A DNA stretch of 11,041 nt from CAYVMN01 sp964452575 (lineage in GTDB: Bacteria > Desulfobacterota > DSM-4660 > Desulfatiglandales > Desulfatiglandaceae), in contig CAYVMN010000152.1 of the NCBI GenBank assembly GCA_964452575.1, positions 1-11,041 on the forward strand, given 5' to 3'. Of the stretch, positions 1 to 6,561 are shown in pieces. Under the pieces are notes generated by a model. It was not told the DNA's origin. It searched no databases and worked only from the letters and a program-made list of their open reading frames with translations. The first letter of the stretch is position 1. Each line of letters begins with the position of its first letter. The position numbers and the translations under genes were made by a program.

Positions 1-510
1 AAGGGCCATGATGGATGGATCTCGGTTGACTCAGAACCGGGCAAGGGGACTGTGGACCGTATCTATCTCCCTGGGATTGAGGCCAAAGGGCTTGTTGAGA
101 AAAAGGAAGATGCAAGGCCTGAGATCGAGCCTGCCAAAACTGGGGCAACAATACTGGTTATTGAGGATGAAGAGGAAGTGATGATGATAACCCGACAGGC
201 ATTAGAGAGGTTGGGCTATCGAGTTATTGAGGCCAGGACCGGCCAAGAAGCCGTTGAGATTGCCAGGACATTTGATGGGGATATTGACCTTGCCCTGCTG
301 GACATAAAGCTGCCTGATATGCGTGGTGACAGGGCGTATCCCCTTATCATGGGAGCCAGGCCGGGCCTGAAAGTGATCGTCTGTACTGGCTATACCATTG
401 ATGGCCCTGCCCAGGAGATCCTTGATGCAGGCGCCACGGGGTTCATTCAAAAACCATTTTTGGTCTCAACATTGGCTGAGAAATTGAGGGAGGTGTTGGA
501 GGGAACATAG
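1..510 (+). CDS. Hybrid sensor histidine kinase, C-terminal part (ATPase tail plus receiver domain), 5' end outside window
   Basis: The frame is open from base 1. The first 23 codons read as the end of a histidine-kinase ATPase domain, with the pattern GWISVDSEPGKGT followed by RIYLP (G2-box region). After a linker of about 27 residues comes a full receiver domain of about 120 residues. Counting from base 1, the acidic pair is E55/D56, the phospho-acceptor is D101 (codon at 301, in LLDIKLPDM), the conserved Thr is T129 in CTGYT, and the Lys is K151 in QKPF. So the visible part is a C-terminal receiver attached to a kinase. Such a receiver accepts phosphate from the kinase core, either as a relay or for feedback. 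A GTG at 52 could be called as a start, but it lies inside the ATPase domain and has no ribosome site. Sensor input and target are unknown because the front is missing. Confidence 0.88.
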   Translation, partial: KGHDGWISVDSEPGKGTVDRIYLPGIEAKGLVEKKEDARPEIEPAKTGATILVIEDEEEVMMITRQALERLGYRVIEARTGQEAVEIARTFDGDIDLALLDIKLPDMRGDRAYPLIMGARPGLKVIVCTGYTIDGPAQEILDAGATGFIQKPFLVSTLAEKLREVLEGT

Positions 511-518
511 AATTGAAG

Positions 519-540
519 CTGGTATTTGATGTCATACCAG
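519..540 (+). repeat. 7-bp inverted repeat just after the kinase gene
   Basis: CTGGTAT (519-525) and ATACCAG (534-540) are perfect reverse complements around an 8-base loop, 9 bases after the kinase stop codon. There is no following T run, so it is not a classical intrinsic terminator. It could still fold in the mRNA 3' end. Confidence 0.4.
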
Positions 541-586
541 ATGTATCGGCACTCAGGCATTATCCGAAAAGCCAAATTGCATTGGT

Positions 587-755
587 ATGAAGACCACGGC
601 ATTGGGCGACATCCCTCTGGATAGGGAAACCTATGAAAAATACATAAAAAAGCCTTCAAAGGATCGCCTTGATGCGGTTCATCCCACAAGCTATGATGCA
701 AGAAATGACGGCATTGTGACACCGGCGAAAGACCAGGGCTCCTACGGAGTCACAA
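587..755 (+). pseudogene. Truncated papain-family (C1A) cysteine protease remnant
   Basis: Reading from ATG 587, residues 33-54 (HPTSYDARNDG, then IVTPAKDQGSYG) match the start of the mature domain of papain-family proteases. The usual family form is P-x-S-x-D-x-R, then VTPVK(D/N)QGSCGSCWAF. The oxyanion-hole Gln is present (Q50). The first Cys of GSCGSCW is Tyr here, and the sequence then departs into unrelated residues exactly where the catalytic Cys-Trp should be. Homology stops at about base 748, where the opposing dehydrogenase gene ends. Upstream, a different frame (about 559-591) encodes IIRKAKLHWYE, which resembles the propeptide-like lead of such proteins and would join by a one-base frameshift. 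The open frame after 755 (to 847) is antisense to the dehydrogenase and not meaningful. No active protease can be made. The family call is good; the frameshifted part is tentative. Confidence 0.6.
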
Positions 756-2022
756 TCTTTTCCAAATTGCCGTCCCACGCGGCCTCAAGGACGGGTCCCA
801 TATATTTGTCCACTAAATTGGCAGTGAGTGGAACCGGCATGTTCTGAAGTTTACTCTCCAGTTGTGGATCCTTGGCAGCCTGAAGTATTTTGGATATGAT
901 GTCCCTTCCCATCCCTTCTATCTCTCCCAGAGTGGTGGGAAATCCGATGCTGTGGTTAAAGGAGAGCATCCCTTCCGCGACCACTCGCCCCAGCTCCAGT
1001 GAGGAAAAGGCCTCCAAATCTTTGGCTATATGGCCGTGTCTACTGTAGATGGCGCCCAATTTTCTGACTCGTTCCTCAACTGCAGGGGAGAAAAATAGGG
1101 TGTAGTAGGGATTCAGGAGGGCGCACGCCCTGCCGTGGCTCAGATACTTGACAAGAGAGAAGCTATTGAGGTGGGGGCCGCTTGTGCCCCCTACCATAAT
1201 GGCATATCCTCCAAGGTCTGTGCCGAGGGCGATATTTTCCCTGGCTTCCATATGGTCAGGGTTTCTTACCAATTCCCCAAGTCCGGTAATGATCAATTCG
1301 ATCCCGAGCAGGGAAATTTTTTCAACAACAGATATATCCTGGTCTTTGGCGCCCAGGTAGACCTCAAGGCAGTGGCTCAGTCCGTCCATCCCACCGTCCA
1401 ATGACAGCGTCATGGGCTGCGTCATGGTGAGACCGTAATCGAAGATGGCGCGGGGAGGAACGATGGCCTCGTCCACTATGAGCTTTTTCTGGCCGGACAT
1501 GGGGTCAGTGATGTTCGAATACTTGGTAAGATGGGCCGAAGAGCTTGCGGCAGTCATTATGGGTATAACCGGAAGAACTTCACGACCTGTACTCCGGCAA
1601 AGCTTTGTGACTTCCCCCACGCCGAAATATGGGTCCAGTTCTGCCTCTATGTCCCCGAATGTTGCAAGGGTGGCAGCGGCCTTACAGGCATCGATTCCCG
1701 ATCCTGACTCAACTGATACGATCACATCGGGCCTCTTGTGGAGTATATGCCCATGAATACGATAGACATCCTCACGGGGTGCATTTGGCGCAGCCCCCTG
1801 GACCTGGCCCAAGACCTCAACCCCGTTGGTCTTTAATGACTCGAGCACCTGAACAAGGGCCGGTTTGAGCCATGGCGAGGATACCCGACCCACCAGGAGG
1901 GCCTTTCTGCCGACCTGAGCGGTCATGGGCCCTATTCGATCAAGAACCCCTGTACCGAAGGCGTATCTCTTGCCTTTGAAACTGACGATCATGTCTCTGG
2001 CTTGTTCCCTCAAATCACTCAC
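742..2022 (-). CDS. Iron-type (group III) alcohol dehydrogenase
   Basis: This would be a cytoplasmic NAD(P)-dependent oxidoreductase of the Fe-ADH family, reducing an aldehyde or ketone or oxidising an alcohol. It has 426 residues, slightly above the usual 380-400. The N-terminal nucleotide-binding half holds the ESGSGIDACK loop (residues 105-114) and the IPIMTAASSSAHLT stretch (152-165). The C-terminal helical half carries the metal site: D213 and H217 in DGGMDGLSH, H284 in GPHLNSF, and H296 in SHGRAC, so all four ligands are present. I start it at GTG 2022 because GGGAGG (2036-2031) sits 8 bases upstream. The in-frame GTG at 2031 overlaps that site, and an ATG exists at 1992. The start overlaps the end of the upstream membrane gene by 8 bases (GTGAGTGA), so coupled translation is possible. 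The stop codon falls at the protease-fragment junction, but family members end near this point. The substrate is unknown; a hydroxyaldehyde or sugar-derived compound is only a guess from context. Confidence 0.9.
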   Translation of the reverse strand: MSDLREQARDMIVSFKGKRYAFGTGVLDRIGPMTAQVGRKALLVGRVSSPWLKPALVQVLESLKTNGVEVLGQVQGAAPNAPREDVYRIHGHILHKRPDVIVSVESGSGIDACKAAATLATFGDIEAELDPYFGVGEVTKLCRSTGREVLPVIPIMTAASSSAHLTKYSNITDPMSGQKKLIVDEAIVPPRAIFDYGLTMTQPMTLSLDGGMDGLSHCLEVYLGAKDQDISVVEKISLLGIELIITGLGELVRNPDHMEARENIALGTDLGGYAIMVGGTSGPHLNSFSLVKYLSHGRACALLNPYYTLFFSPAVEERVRKLGAIYSRHGHIAKDLEAFSSLELGRVVAEGMLSFNHSIGFPTTLGEIEGMGRDIISKILQAAKDPQLESKLQNMPVPLTANLVDKYMGPVLEAAWDGNLEKIVTP

Positions 2023-3070
2023 AAATCCCACCTCCCGTCAAGGCTTTGTCTGTCTCATTGACCTTATATACAGTAAAGTGGCCATTGCTATATGCGCGGT
2101 CAAATGTCAACCCTTTTTGTGATGACCCCAGGTAATAACTGATCCCATATGGACGGGCTATTTGTCGAATTAGATCCTCATCCAGGTTATAGAAGTTGGT
2201 TTGAATCTCTTTTATTGATCTGAAGCCACTCTTGCTGGCTGGACGATTGCCATTACATAACTTGATCCGTTTGTACCATTCTAATATATCGGCGGCAGAT
2301 TGTGGGGAGTGTCTAAAGGAAACGAACATTGCCCTCTGTGCATAGATATAGAAATCCGCAATCGCAGGATAAACAAGAAATATCGCCTGTTTCGGTGTAT
2401 TATCCGCAATCCATTCAAGCACAGGTCTGGTATTCCTGGTCTCTGTTCGTAATCGATCCGTTGATTGTAAGACAATTAGTATAGTTGCAAGGGCTAAGAG
2501 TTTCGCACCCCCTCGGCTTAATATCAATCGCATCCGATTCTGAAGACTATGTGGAAGAGAAGGGATCTTGAGACGACCATCAGCAATATCGTTCACAACT
2601 ATTGCAACCAAAACAGCGATCATGAACGGCACCATCACATCTGGGAATCTAAAGTCGACCCCACCTACAATCCACTCACCCGTGATCAAAGATTGATGGT
2701 CTAAAAAGAATAAAAAGACGAGAAGCCCAAACGAGATCCGTAAACCAAATGCCCGGAAAAGGGTATATATGGAAACGGCCAAGAGTAAATAGACCAATAA
2801 TCGCCCTGCATATGCCCCATATTGAAGACCTAGCCAGGAGACAAGAGCCCCCAGGCCTAAGTTGAACGGTTGGCGGTAATCAATATCAAGGTTCAAGTAC
2901 CAATCATTTGGCAGCCACTTACGCTCGACGAACTGCTTGGCAGATGGTAAGATATCGACCTCATTGGTGATGTAGTTGAAGGAAAATTGTTTAATTGAAA
3001 TAAGCATCCAGATAAGCAGGATTGCGCTGATCGCTGCTAATGATAGGAAAGATTCATTTCGCACCGGCAT
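2015..3070 (-). CDS. Multi-pass membrane protein, possibly glycosyltransferase-39/DUF6798-like, apparently shortened
   Basis: I do not recognise a characterised gene. From ATG 3070 it has 351 residues. Hydrophobic segments lie at about 8-25, 71-89, 91-105, 112-123, 144-159 and 189-201. A soluble C-terminal part of about 150 residues follows. That part contains WIADNTPKQAIFL (220-232) and SFRHSPQSAADILEWYKRI (251-269). This layout, with the W-x-x-x-x-TP and R-x-S-P...EWY-x-R patterns, resembles large bacterial membrane proteins of the DUF6798/GT39-like kind. Those are usually longer, with more membrane spans, so a central deletion near residues 138-144 is possible. ATG 3070 has AGGA 6 bases upstream. 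The longer form from ATG 3115 has only a poorly placed GGGG. Base composition is clearly more AT-rich than its neighbours. It overlaps the downstream dehydrogenase start by 8 bases. Function is unknown; a cell-envelope role is inference. Confidence 0.68.
   Translation of the reverse strand: MPVRNESFLSLAAISAILLIWMLISIKQFSFNYITNEVDILPSAKQFVERKWLPNDWYLNLDIDYRQPFNLGLGALVSWLGLQYGAYAGRLLVYLLLAVSIYTLFRAFGLRISFGLLVFLFFLDHQSLITGEWIVGGVDFRFPDVMVPFMIAVLVAIVVNDIADGRLKIPSLPHSLQNRMRLILSRGGAKLLALATILIVLQSTDRLRTETRNTRPVLEWIADNTPKQAIFLVYPAIADFYIYAQRAMFVSFRHSPQSAADILEWYKRIKLCNGNRPASKSGFRSIKEIQTNFYNLDEDLIRQIARPYGISYYLGSSQKGLTFDRAYSNGHFTVYKVNETDKALTGGGICE
2031..2036 (-). promoter_or_regulatory. Ribosome binding site deciding the dehydrogenase start
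   Basis: On the minus strand GGGAGG lies 8 bases before GTG 2022. The alternative GTG whose first base is 2031 shares a G with this site, leaving no spacer, so the downstream GTG is preferred. Confidence 0.6.
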
Positions 3071-3159
3071 CTCTAATCCTGCTTTAGTTACACCTCTCAA
3101 GAGGAAAACCTCCATTGCCCCGGATAAACGACTGATTGGAAAAGGGCTAAAATTAAGTA

Positions 3160-3165
3160 ATTATA
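3160..3165 (-). promoter_or_regulatory. Extended -10 promoter for the membrane-protein gene
   Basis: The minus strand reads TTGATATAAT, which contains a perfect TATAAT (3165-3160) preceded by TG one base away, an extended -10 element. No good -35 hexamer is seen 16-18 bases upstream, which extended -10 promoters can tolerate. The predicted transcript start near 3153 lies about 38 bases before ATG 3115 and about 83 before ATG 3070. Confidence 0.5.
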
Positions 3166-3232
3166 TCAAGAAAATAAGTGAAAGAGAAACTGCGATAAGT
3201 AGGCATTTACAATTCCGGTTTATCCCGGCTTG

Positions 3233-3265
3233 TAGATTGACAAATCTAGTAAAGAAGCCTATCTA
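3233..3265 (+). promoter_or_regulatory. Candidate promoter and overlapping operator upstream of the DUF362 gene
   Basis: A perfect -35 hexamer TTGACA (3237-3242) is followed after 17 bases by TATCTA (3260-3265), which matches only the TAT half of a -10 box. The -35 lies in a perfect palindrome, TAGATT-GACA-AATCTA (3233-3248). A repressor bound there would block the promoter, so it is a plausible operator. No regulator gene is in the window. The predicted leader to ATG 3362 is about 90 bases. The -35 match and palindrome are seen directly; operator function is inference. Confidence 0.42.
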
Positions 3266-3342
3266 GGGGTTGGTCATAATTATTTGGGTAACCTGGAGAC
3301 AAGTCCTCATTGTTTTCCGATAAGGATGCCAAAAGTTCTTGT

Positions 3343-3352
3343 AAGGAAGGAG
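3343..3352 (+). promoter_or_regulatory. Ribosome binding site deciding the DUF362 start
   Basis: AAGGAAGGAG is the only strong Shine-Dalgarno match in the 5' part of this open frame. It lies 9 bases before ATG 3362 and so argues against the longer TTG and ATG alternatives. Confidence 0.6.
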
Positions 3353-3361
3353 TCAAGAGAG

Positions 3362-4351
3362 ATGGAATTCAAGCCTGAAGAAGTCATATTTCACCGGGAG
3401 GAGTATTTGGCACATCTCACTGAGATGCGGTCCAAGGATTACCCTCCATTAATGAAGAAGGTGGTGGTCGGAAAGGCAGACCTCCGCCATCGCAGGCCAA
3501 ATCCTTACACAAGGGATGGGAAGGCCCTAGTCTCGTTTGTCATGGCAGAAAAAGACTTAAAGGGCTCCATTCAGAAGGCTGTGGACCTCATCGGAGGCTT
3601 CGAGCGGTCCCTGAGGCCCCAGGATCGAATCCTGATAAAACCCAACCTCAACAGTGATGACCCGCCTCCAGGCTCTACCGACCTGGAGTTCCTGTCGGCA
3701 CTTATAGATCTCTTGCGAGAGCACGGTTATAGCAAGATCTCTGTGGGCGACGGCTCAGGCCGGCCGTGGGTCCCCACGGCCAAGGTCTTCGAAAGATTGG
3801 ACCTTTTATCAAAGATGAGAGAAATGAAGGTCCAGCTGCTCGACTTTGATAAATCCAAGTATGTTGATGTGACAATTGGCGGGGAATACCTGGATGTGAT
3901 CGCCTATGCAAAAGACCTGGAAGAGTTCGACAAGATCGTCTACCTGCCAACCATGAAGACCCACTATCTGGCAGGATTTTCCATGAGCCTCAAACTAACG
4001 GTGGGGCTGGTCCACCTGTACGATCGTTCCATCCTCCATGGGGACAACAACCTCTTTGTATCTCAACGGGCCGCAGAGATGAACATCCCGATAAAGCCCG
4101 ACCTTATCCTCATGGACGGGCGGATCTCGTTTGTCAGCGGCGGACCGGCCATCGGGCTGGCCGTACACCCCGGCGTAATTCTTGCGTCTGGTGATCAGGT
4201 GGCCATGGATGTTCAGGGGGTGCGTCTTCTCCAGAACTACGCCGCCGTCAACCACCTGAGCGGTAATGCCTGGGACCTGCCACAGATCAAGACGGCGGTG
4301 AAGCACGGGCTGGGAATCGGGAAAGACAGTGATTGGCGCCTGATGCGCTAG
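3362..4351 (+). CDS. DUF362 domain protein
   Basis: The 329-residue product carries the DUF362 fold signature in order: ILIKPNLN (90-97), an aspartate/glycine-rich turn VGDGSGR (128-134), LPTMKTH (195-201), SLKLTVGLV (209-217), LILMDGR (248-254), GGP (261-263 region) and ASGDQVAMD (275-283). Many DUF362 proteins carry 4Fe-4S ferredoxin motifs, but none is present here: there is no CxxCxxC cluster. No signal peptide or membrane segment is visible, so it is probably cytoplasmic. I start it at ATG 3362 because AAGGAAGGAG (3343-3352) lies 9 bases upstream. The open frame extends back to a TTG at 3284 and an ATG at 3326, neither with a usable ribosome site. It is the first gene of the set with the dehydrogenase and dehydratase downstream, 81 bases before the former. 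The biochemical role of this family is not established; in this setting a role in sugar-acid metabolism is only inferred. Confidence 0.82.
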   Translation: MEFKPEEVIFHREEYLAHLTEMRSKDYPPLMKKVVVGKADLRHRRPNPYTRDGKALVSFVMAEKDLKGSIQKAVDLIGGFERSLRPQDRILIKPNLNSDDPPPGSTDLEFLSALIDLLREHGYSKISVGDGSGRPWVPTAKVFERLDLLSKMREMKVQLLDFDKSKYVDVTIGGEYLDVIAYAKDLEEFDKIVYLPTMKTHYLAGFSMSLKLTVGLVHLYDRSILHGDNNLFVSQRAAEMNIPIKPDLILMDGRISFVSGGPAIGLAVHPGVILASGDQVAMDVQGVRLLQNYAAVNHLSGNAWDLPQIKTAVKHGLGIGKDSDWRLMR

Positions 4352-4357
4352 TATTAA

Positions 4358-4378
4358 ACGTGATCAACTGCTGATCGT
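4358..4378 (+). repeat. Short inverted repeat between the DUF362 and SDR genes
   Basis: GATCA (4362-4366) and TGATC (4372-4376) pair around a 5-base loop. ACG and CGT outside can extend the stem with one bulged base. There is no T run, so it is not a clear terminator; it may be an operator half-site pair or an mRNA hairpin. It could also be chance. Confidence 0.25.
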
Positions 4379-4432
4379 GCCAGGACGAAGTGACAATTAT
4401 GACGCCACGGACTTTGAAAAAGGGGGAAGGCA

Positions 4433-5194
4433 TTGGATATTTTTGATCTCTCAGGAAGGATAGCGATCATCACCGGTGGAAACCAGGGGATAGGTTATGC
4501 CATCGCCAAGGGAATTGCAAGCGCAGGGGCGACGGTGATCATTGCGAATCGAAGGGAATCAGAAGGACAGAGGGCCGCCGGATCCTTGAAGAAAGAGGGG
4601 CTGGAGGCGGTGGCGATCTCTACAGATGTGGCCAGCAAATCTTCAGTGGCAAGTCTCGTTTCAGCTGTCCTGAACGAGTTTGGTAAGATCGACATCCTGG
4701 TAAACAGCGCCGGCGTAATTCTTAGAGGTCCGGTTGAGGATTTTTCTGAGGAGGAGTGGGATAACATCTTGGACATCAATCTCAAGGGGCTCTTTTTCTG
4801 CTGTCAACTTGTAGGAAAGGAGATGATAAAGAGGAAAAGGGGAAAGATTATCAATATCTCCTCTAATGTCTCAGAAGTAGTCCAGCCGGGAAGGTCCATA
4901 TACGCGGTATCAAAGGCAGGGGTGTCCCATCTGACCCGGGCACTGGCACTTGAATGGGCCAAGTACAACATCAACGTCAATGCCATCGGCCCAGGGCCAA
5001 CCATTACTGAACTCAACAAGAAGTACTTTGAAGAGAATCCTCAGGACTTGCAGGACAGGATCGACTCCATTCCCATTGGGAGAATGGGAGATCCTTTGGA
5101 TCATGTGGGTGCTGCTATCTTTCTGGCCTCGGATGCATCGGATTTTATAACCGGGCAGACCTTGCTGGTGGATGGCGGCTCTACCATCTGGTGA
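4433..5194 (+). CDS. Short-chain dehydrogenase/reductase (SDR), classical type
   Basis: This 253-residue protein is the standard length for a classical SDR, a cytoplasmic NAD(P)-dependent oxidoreductase. The nucleotide-binding motif TGGNQGIG is at 14-21 and the structural NSAG (variant of NNAG) is at 91-94. The catalytic tetrad is N116, S144, Y157 and K161 (YAVSK), and the GPGPT turn is at 186-190. The C-terminal LVDGG signature is at 245-249. N40-R41 after the second strand (IIANRRES) may favour NADP(H), but this is not certain. It most resembles the gluconate 5-dehydrogenase / KduD-like / 3-oxoacyl-reductase branch. With a sugar-acid dehydratase immediately downstream (54 bases), oxidation or reduction of a sugar or sugar acid is the likely job; the substrate is inferred. 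TTG is chosen as start because AGGGGGAAGG (4421-4430) precedes it and the MDIFDLSGR opening fits SDR N-termini. Confidence 0.92.
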   Translation: MDIFDLSGRIAIITGGNQGIGYAIAKGIASAGATVIIANRRESEGQRAAGSLKKEGLEAVAISTDVASKSSVASLVSAVLNEFGKIDILVNSAGVILRGPVEDFSEEEWDNILDINLKGLFFCCQLVGKEMIKRKRGKIINISSNVSEVVQPGRSIYAVSKAGVSHLTRALALEWAKYNINVNAIGPGPTITELNKKYFEENPQDLQDRIDSIPIGRMGDPLDHVGAAIFLASDASDFITGQTLLVDGGSTIW

Positions 5195-5248
5195 GAGGAT
5201 TGGGGTATCTTCTCGTGAACAGCATTTCCAGGCCATGTGGAGGCGCAT

Positions 5249-6520
5249 ATGCGTATTAAAGACATACAGACCGCGGTCATTGAGGCAAACTACGACTGGA
5301 CCCTTATCAAGATCCTTACGGATGAAGGGGCCGTGGGATACGGCGAATGCTTCTTCGCCCCTGGCCTCACCGCCCTGATCCGTGAAATGCGACCTCTCCT
5401 CGTGGGGCAGAATACGGCAGATATTGAGCTGCTGGGGCGCATCATCAGGACGGCCGGGGTGGGTGCAGGACTGCTGGGGGGTATCGTCAATAATGCGTGT
5501 GCGGGCATCGAGTCAGCACTCTGGGACCTGCTCGGGCAATCTCTTGGGGTCCCCATCTACCGGCTCTTTGGGGGAGGCTACCGGACCACGATCCGCCTTT
5601 ATGCAGACTGCCATGCGGGCGAAGGGCTCTCCAGCCTATCTTCTGTTATCGTCCCGAGGATCCCGTGGTGGATGAGTGAAAGGGGGGAAACCGAGCACTT
5701 CTGGGAGGTCCACACCAAGGCCCATGGGGGCCTGAAATCGGAGGCCGAGGCAGTTGATCCCCGGTCTTACGGTGAACGCGCCGCCCAGGTGGTCCAACTC
5801 GGTTACACGGCCCTCAAGTTCGATGTTGATATCCCTAACCCATATTCTCGCGACCCATTCAACAGGTGCCTGGACCGAAGGGAGATCGATCTCATGTCCG
5901 GCCTCGTTTCCGCTGTCCGGGAGTCCGTACCGGATGATGTGGACATTGCCATCGACTGCCACTGGAATTTTAATGCAGAGGATAGCCTCCGGTTGGCCGA
6001 GGCCTGTGCACCATACCATCTGCTCTGGATTGAAGACCCCACCCCGCCTGAGAGCCTTGAGGCCCTCCAGCGTGTGACTTCCCGGTCTCCTGTCCCTATC
6101 GCCACCGGAGAAAATCATTATTCCAGGGCCCACTTCCATGATCTCATCACGCGAGGGGGCATACATCTGGCGGCCCCGGACTTTCAGAGAACCGGGCTGT
6201 CCGAGGGAAGGCGCATCGCAGAGCTGGCCGAGATCTTCACTGTTGCCGTGGTCCCGCACAATATTTCAAGCCCTATCGGGACCCTTGCCGCAGCCCACCT
6301 GAGTTCGGGACTACCCAACTTCTTAGTGCTTGAACACCACGGGATAGAGGTGCCATTCTGGGAGGACCTGGCCCTGGGTTGGGATGGACCCATCATCCAT
6401 GACGGCTATATTGAGCTGAGTTCTGAACGGCCGGGGCTCGGCATCTCTCTGAACGAGGAAGTAGCCTACAAGTACCGCAAGAGAGAAGAGGTCTTTTTTG
6501 ACCGAGGTCCCGACCTGTGA
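5249..6520 (+). CDS. Enolase-superfamily dehydratase, galactonate-dehydratase-like (mandelate racemase/muconate lactonizing family)
   Basis: The 423-residue protein has the N-terminal capping domain (about 1-120) and the C-terminal barrel. The catalytic set is visible: K190 in LKFD, metal ligands D236 (IDCHW), E262 (WIEDP) and E288 (TGENH), a second acid/base H238 two residues after the first ligand, D311 (APDF) and H337 (VVPHN). The D-x-H arrangement plus PHN is as in D-galactonate and related acid-sugar dehydratases, which remove water from an aldonate to give a 2-keto-3-deoxy acid. Between the YADCH strand (119-123) and the Lys strand there is a longer-than-usual stretch rich in Trp, His and charges (about 124-180). 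It could shape substrate choice. ATG 5249 is used because GGAGG (5239-5243) sits 5 bases ahead; a GTG at 5237 would put that site inside the gene. The exact substrate cannot be read from sequence. Confidence 0.9.
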   Translation: MRIKDIQTAVIEANYDWTLIKILTDEGAVGYGECFFAPGLTALIREMRPLLVGQNTADIELLGRIIRTAGVGAGLLGGIVNNACAGIESALWDLLGQSLGVPIYRLFGGGYRTTIRLYADCHAGEGLSSLSSVIVPRIPWWMSERGETEHFWEVHTKAHGGLKSEAEAVDPRSYGERAAQVVQLGYTALKFDVDIPNPYSRDPFNRCLDRREIDLMSGLVSAVRESVPDDVDIAIDCHWNFNAEDSLRLAEACAPYHLLWIEDPTPPESLEALQRVTSRSPVPIATGENHYSRAHFHDLITRGGIHLAAPDFQRTGLSEGRRIAELAEIFTVAVVPHNISSPIGTLAAAHLSSGLPNFLVLEHHGIEVPFWEDLALGWDGPIIHDGYIELSSERPGLGISLNEEVAYKYRKREEVFFDRGPDL

Positions 6521-6540
6521 GGTGAAGACCTCCTCTTTTC
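6488..6540 (+). repeat. Inverted repeats around the dehydratase stop codon
   Basis: GAGGTCTT (6488-6495) is the reverse complement of AAGACCTC (6525-6532). A smaller hairpin GAGGT-GAAG-ACCTC lies at 6519-6532, followed by a short T run (6536-6539). These may fold in the 3' end of the plus transcript and help termination, but the downstream hairpin with five T is stronger. Confidence 0.35.
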
Positions 6541-6561
6541 AGGCTTTTAGGCACCCCCTTA

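Noticed and set aside
756..847. Plus-strand open frame continuing from the protease fragment to 847.
   Set aside because: It is antisense to the conserved C-terminus of the dehydrogenase and has no protease similarity after about 748.
3271..3361. Longer DUF362 reading from TTG 3284, or ATG 3326.
   Set aside because: Neither has a properly spaced ribosome site, whereas ATG 3362 does, and the extra residues show no family similarity I recognise.
4170..4723. A 14-base direct repeat, CCGGCGTAATTCTT, at 4170-4183 and 4710-4723, 540 bases apart.
   Set aside because: Both copies encode Gly-Val-Ile-Leu within conserved motifs of unrelated proteins (DUF362 and SDR). Shared codon choice explains it; there is no flanking similarity.
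5636..6259. A 207-codon minus-strand open frame within the dehydratase gene.
   Set aside because: The dehydratase frame carries every catalytic residue; the opposite frame shows no motif and no ribosome site.
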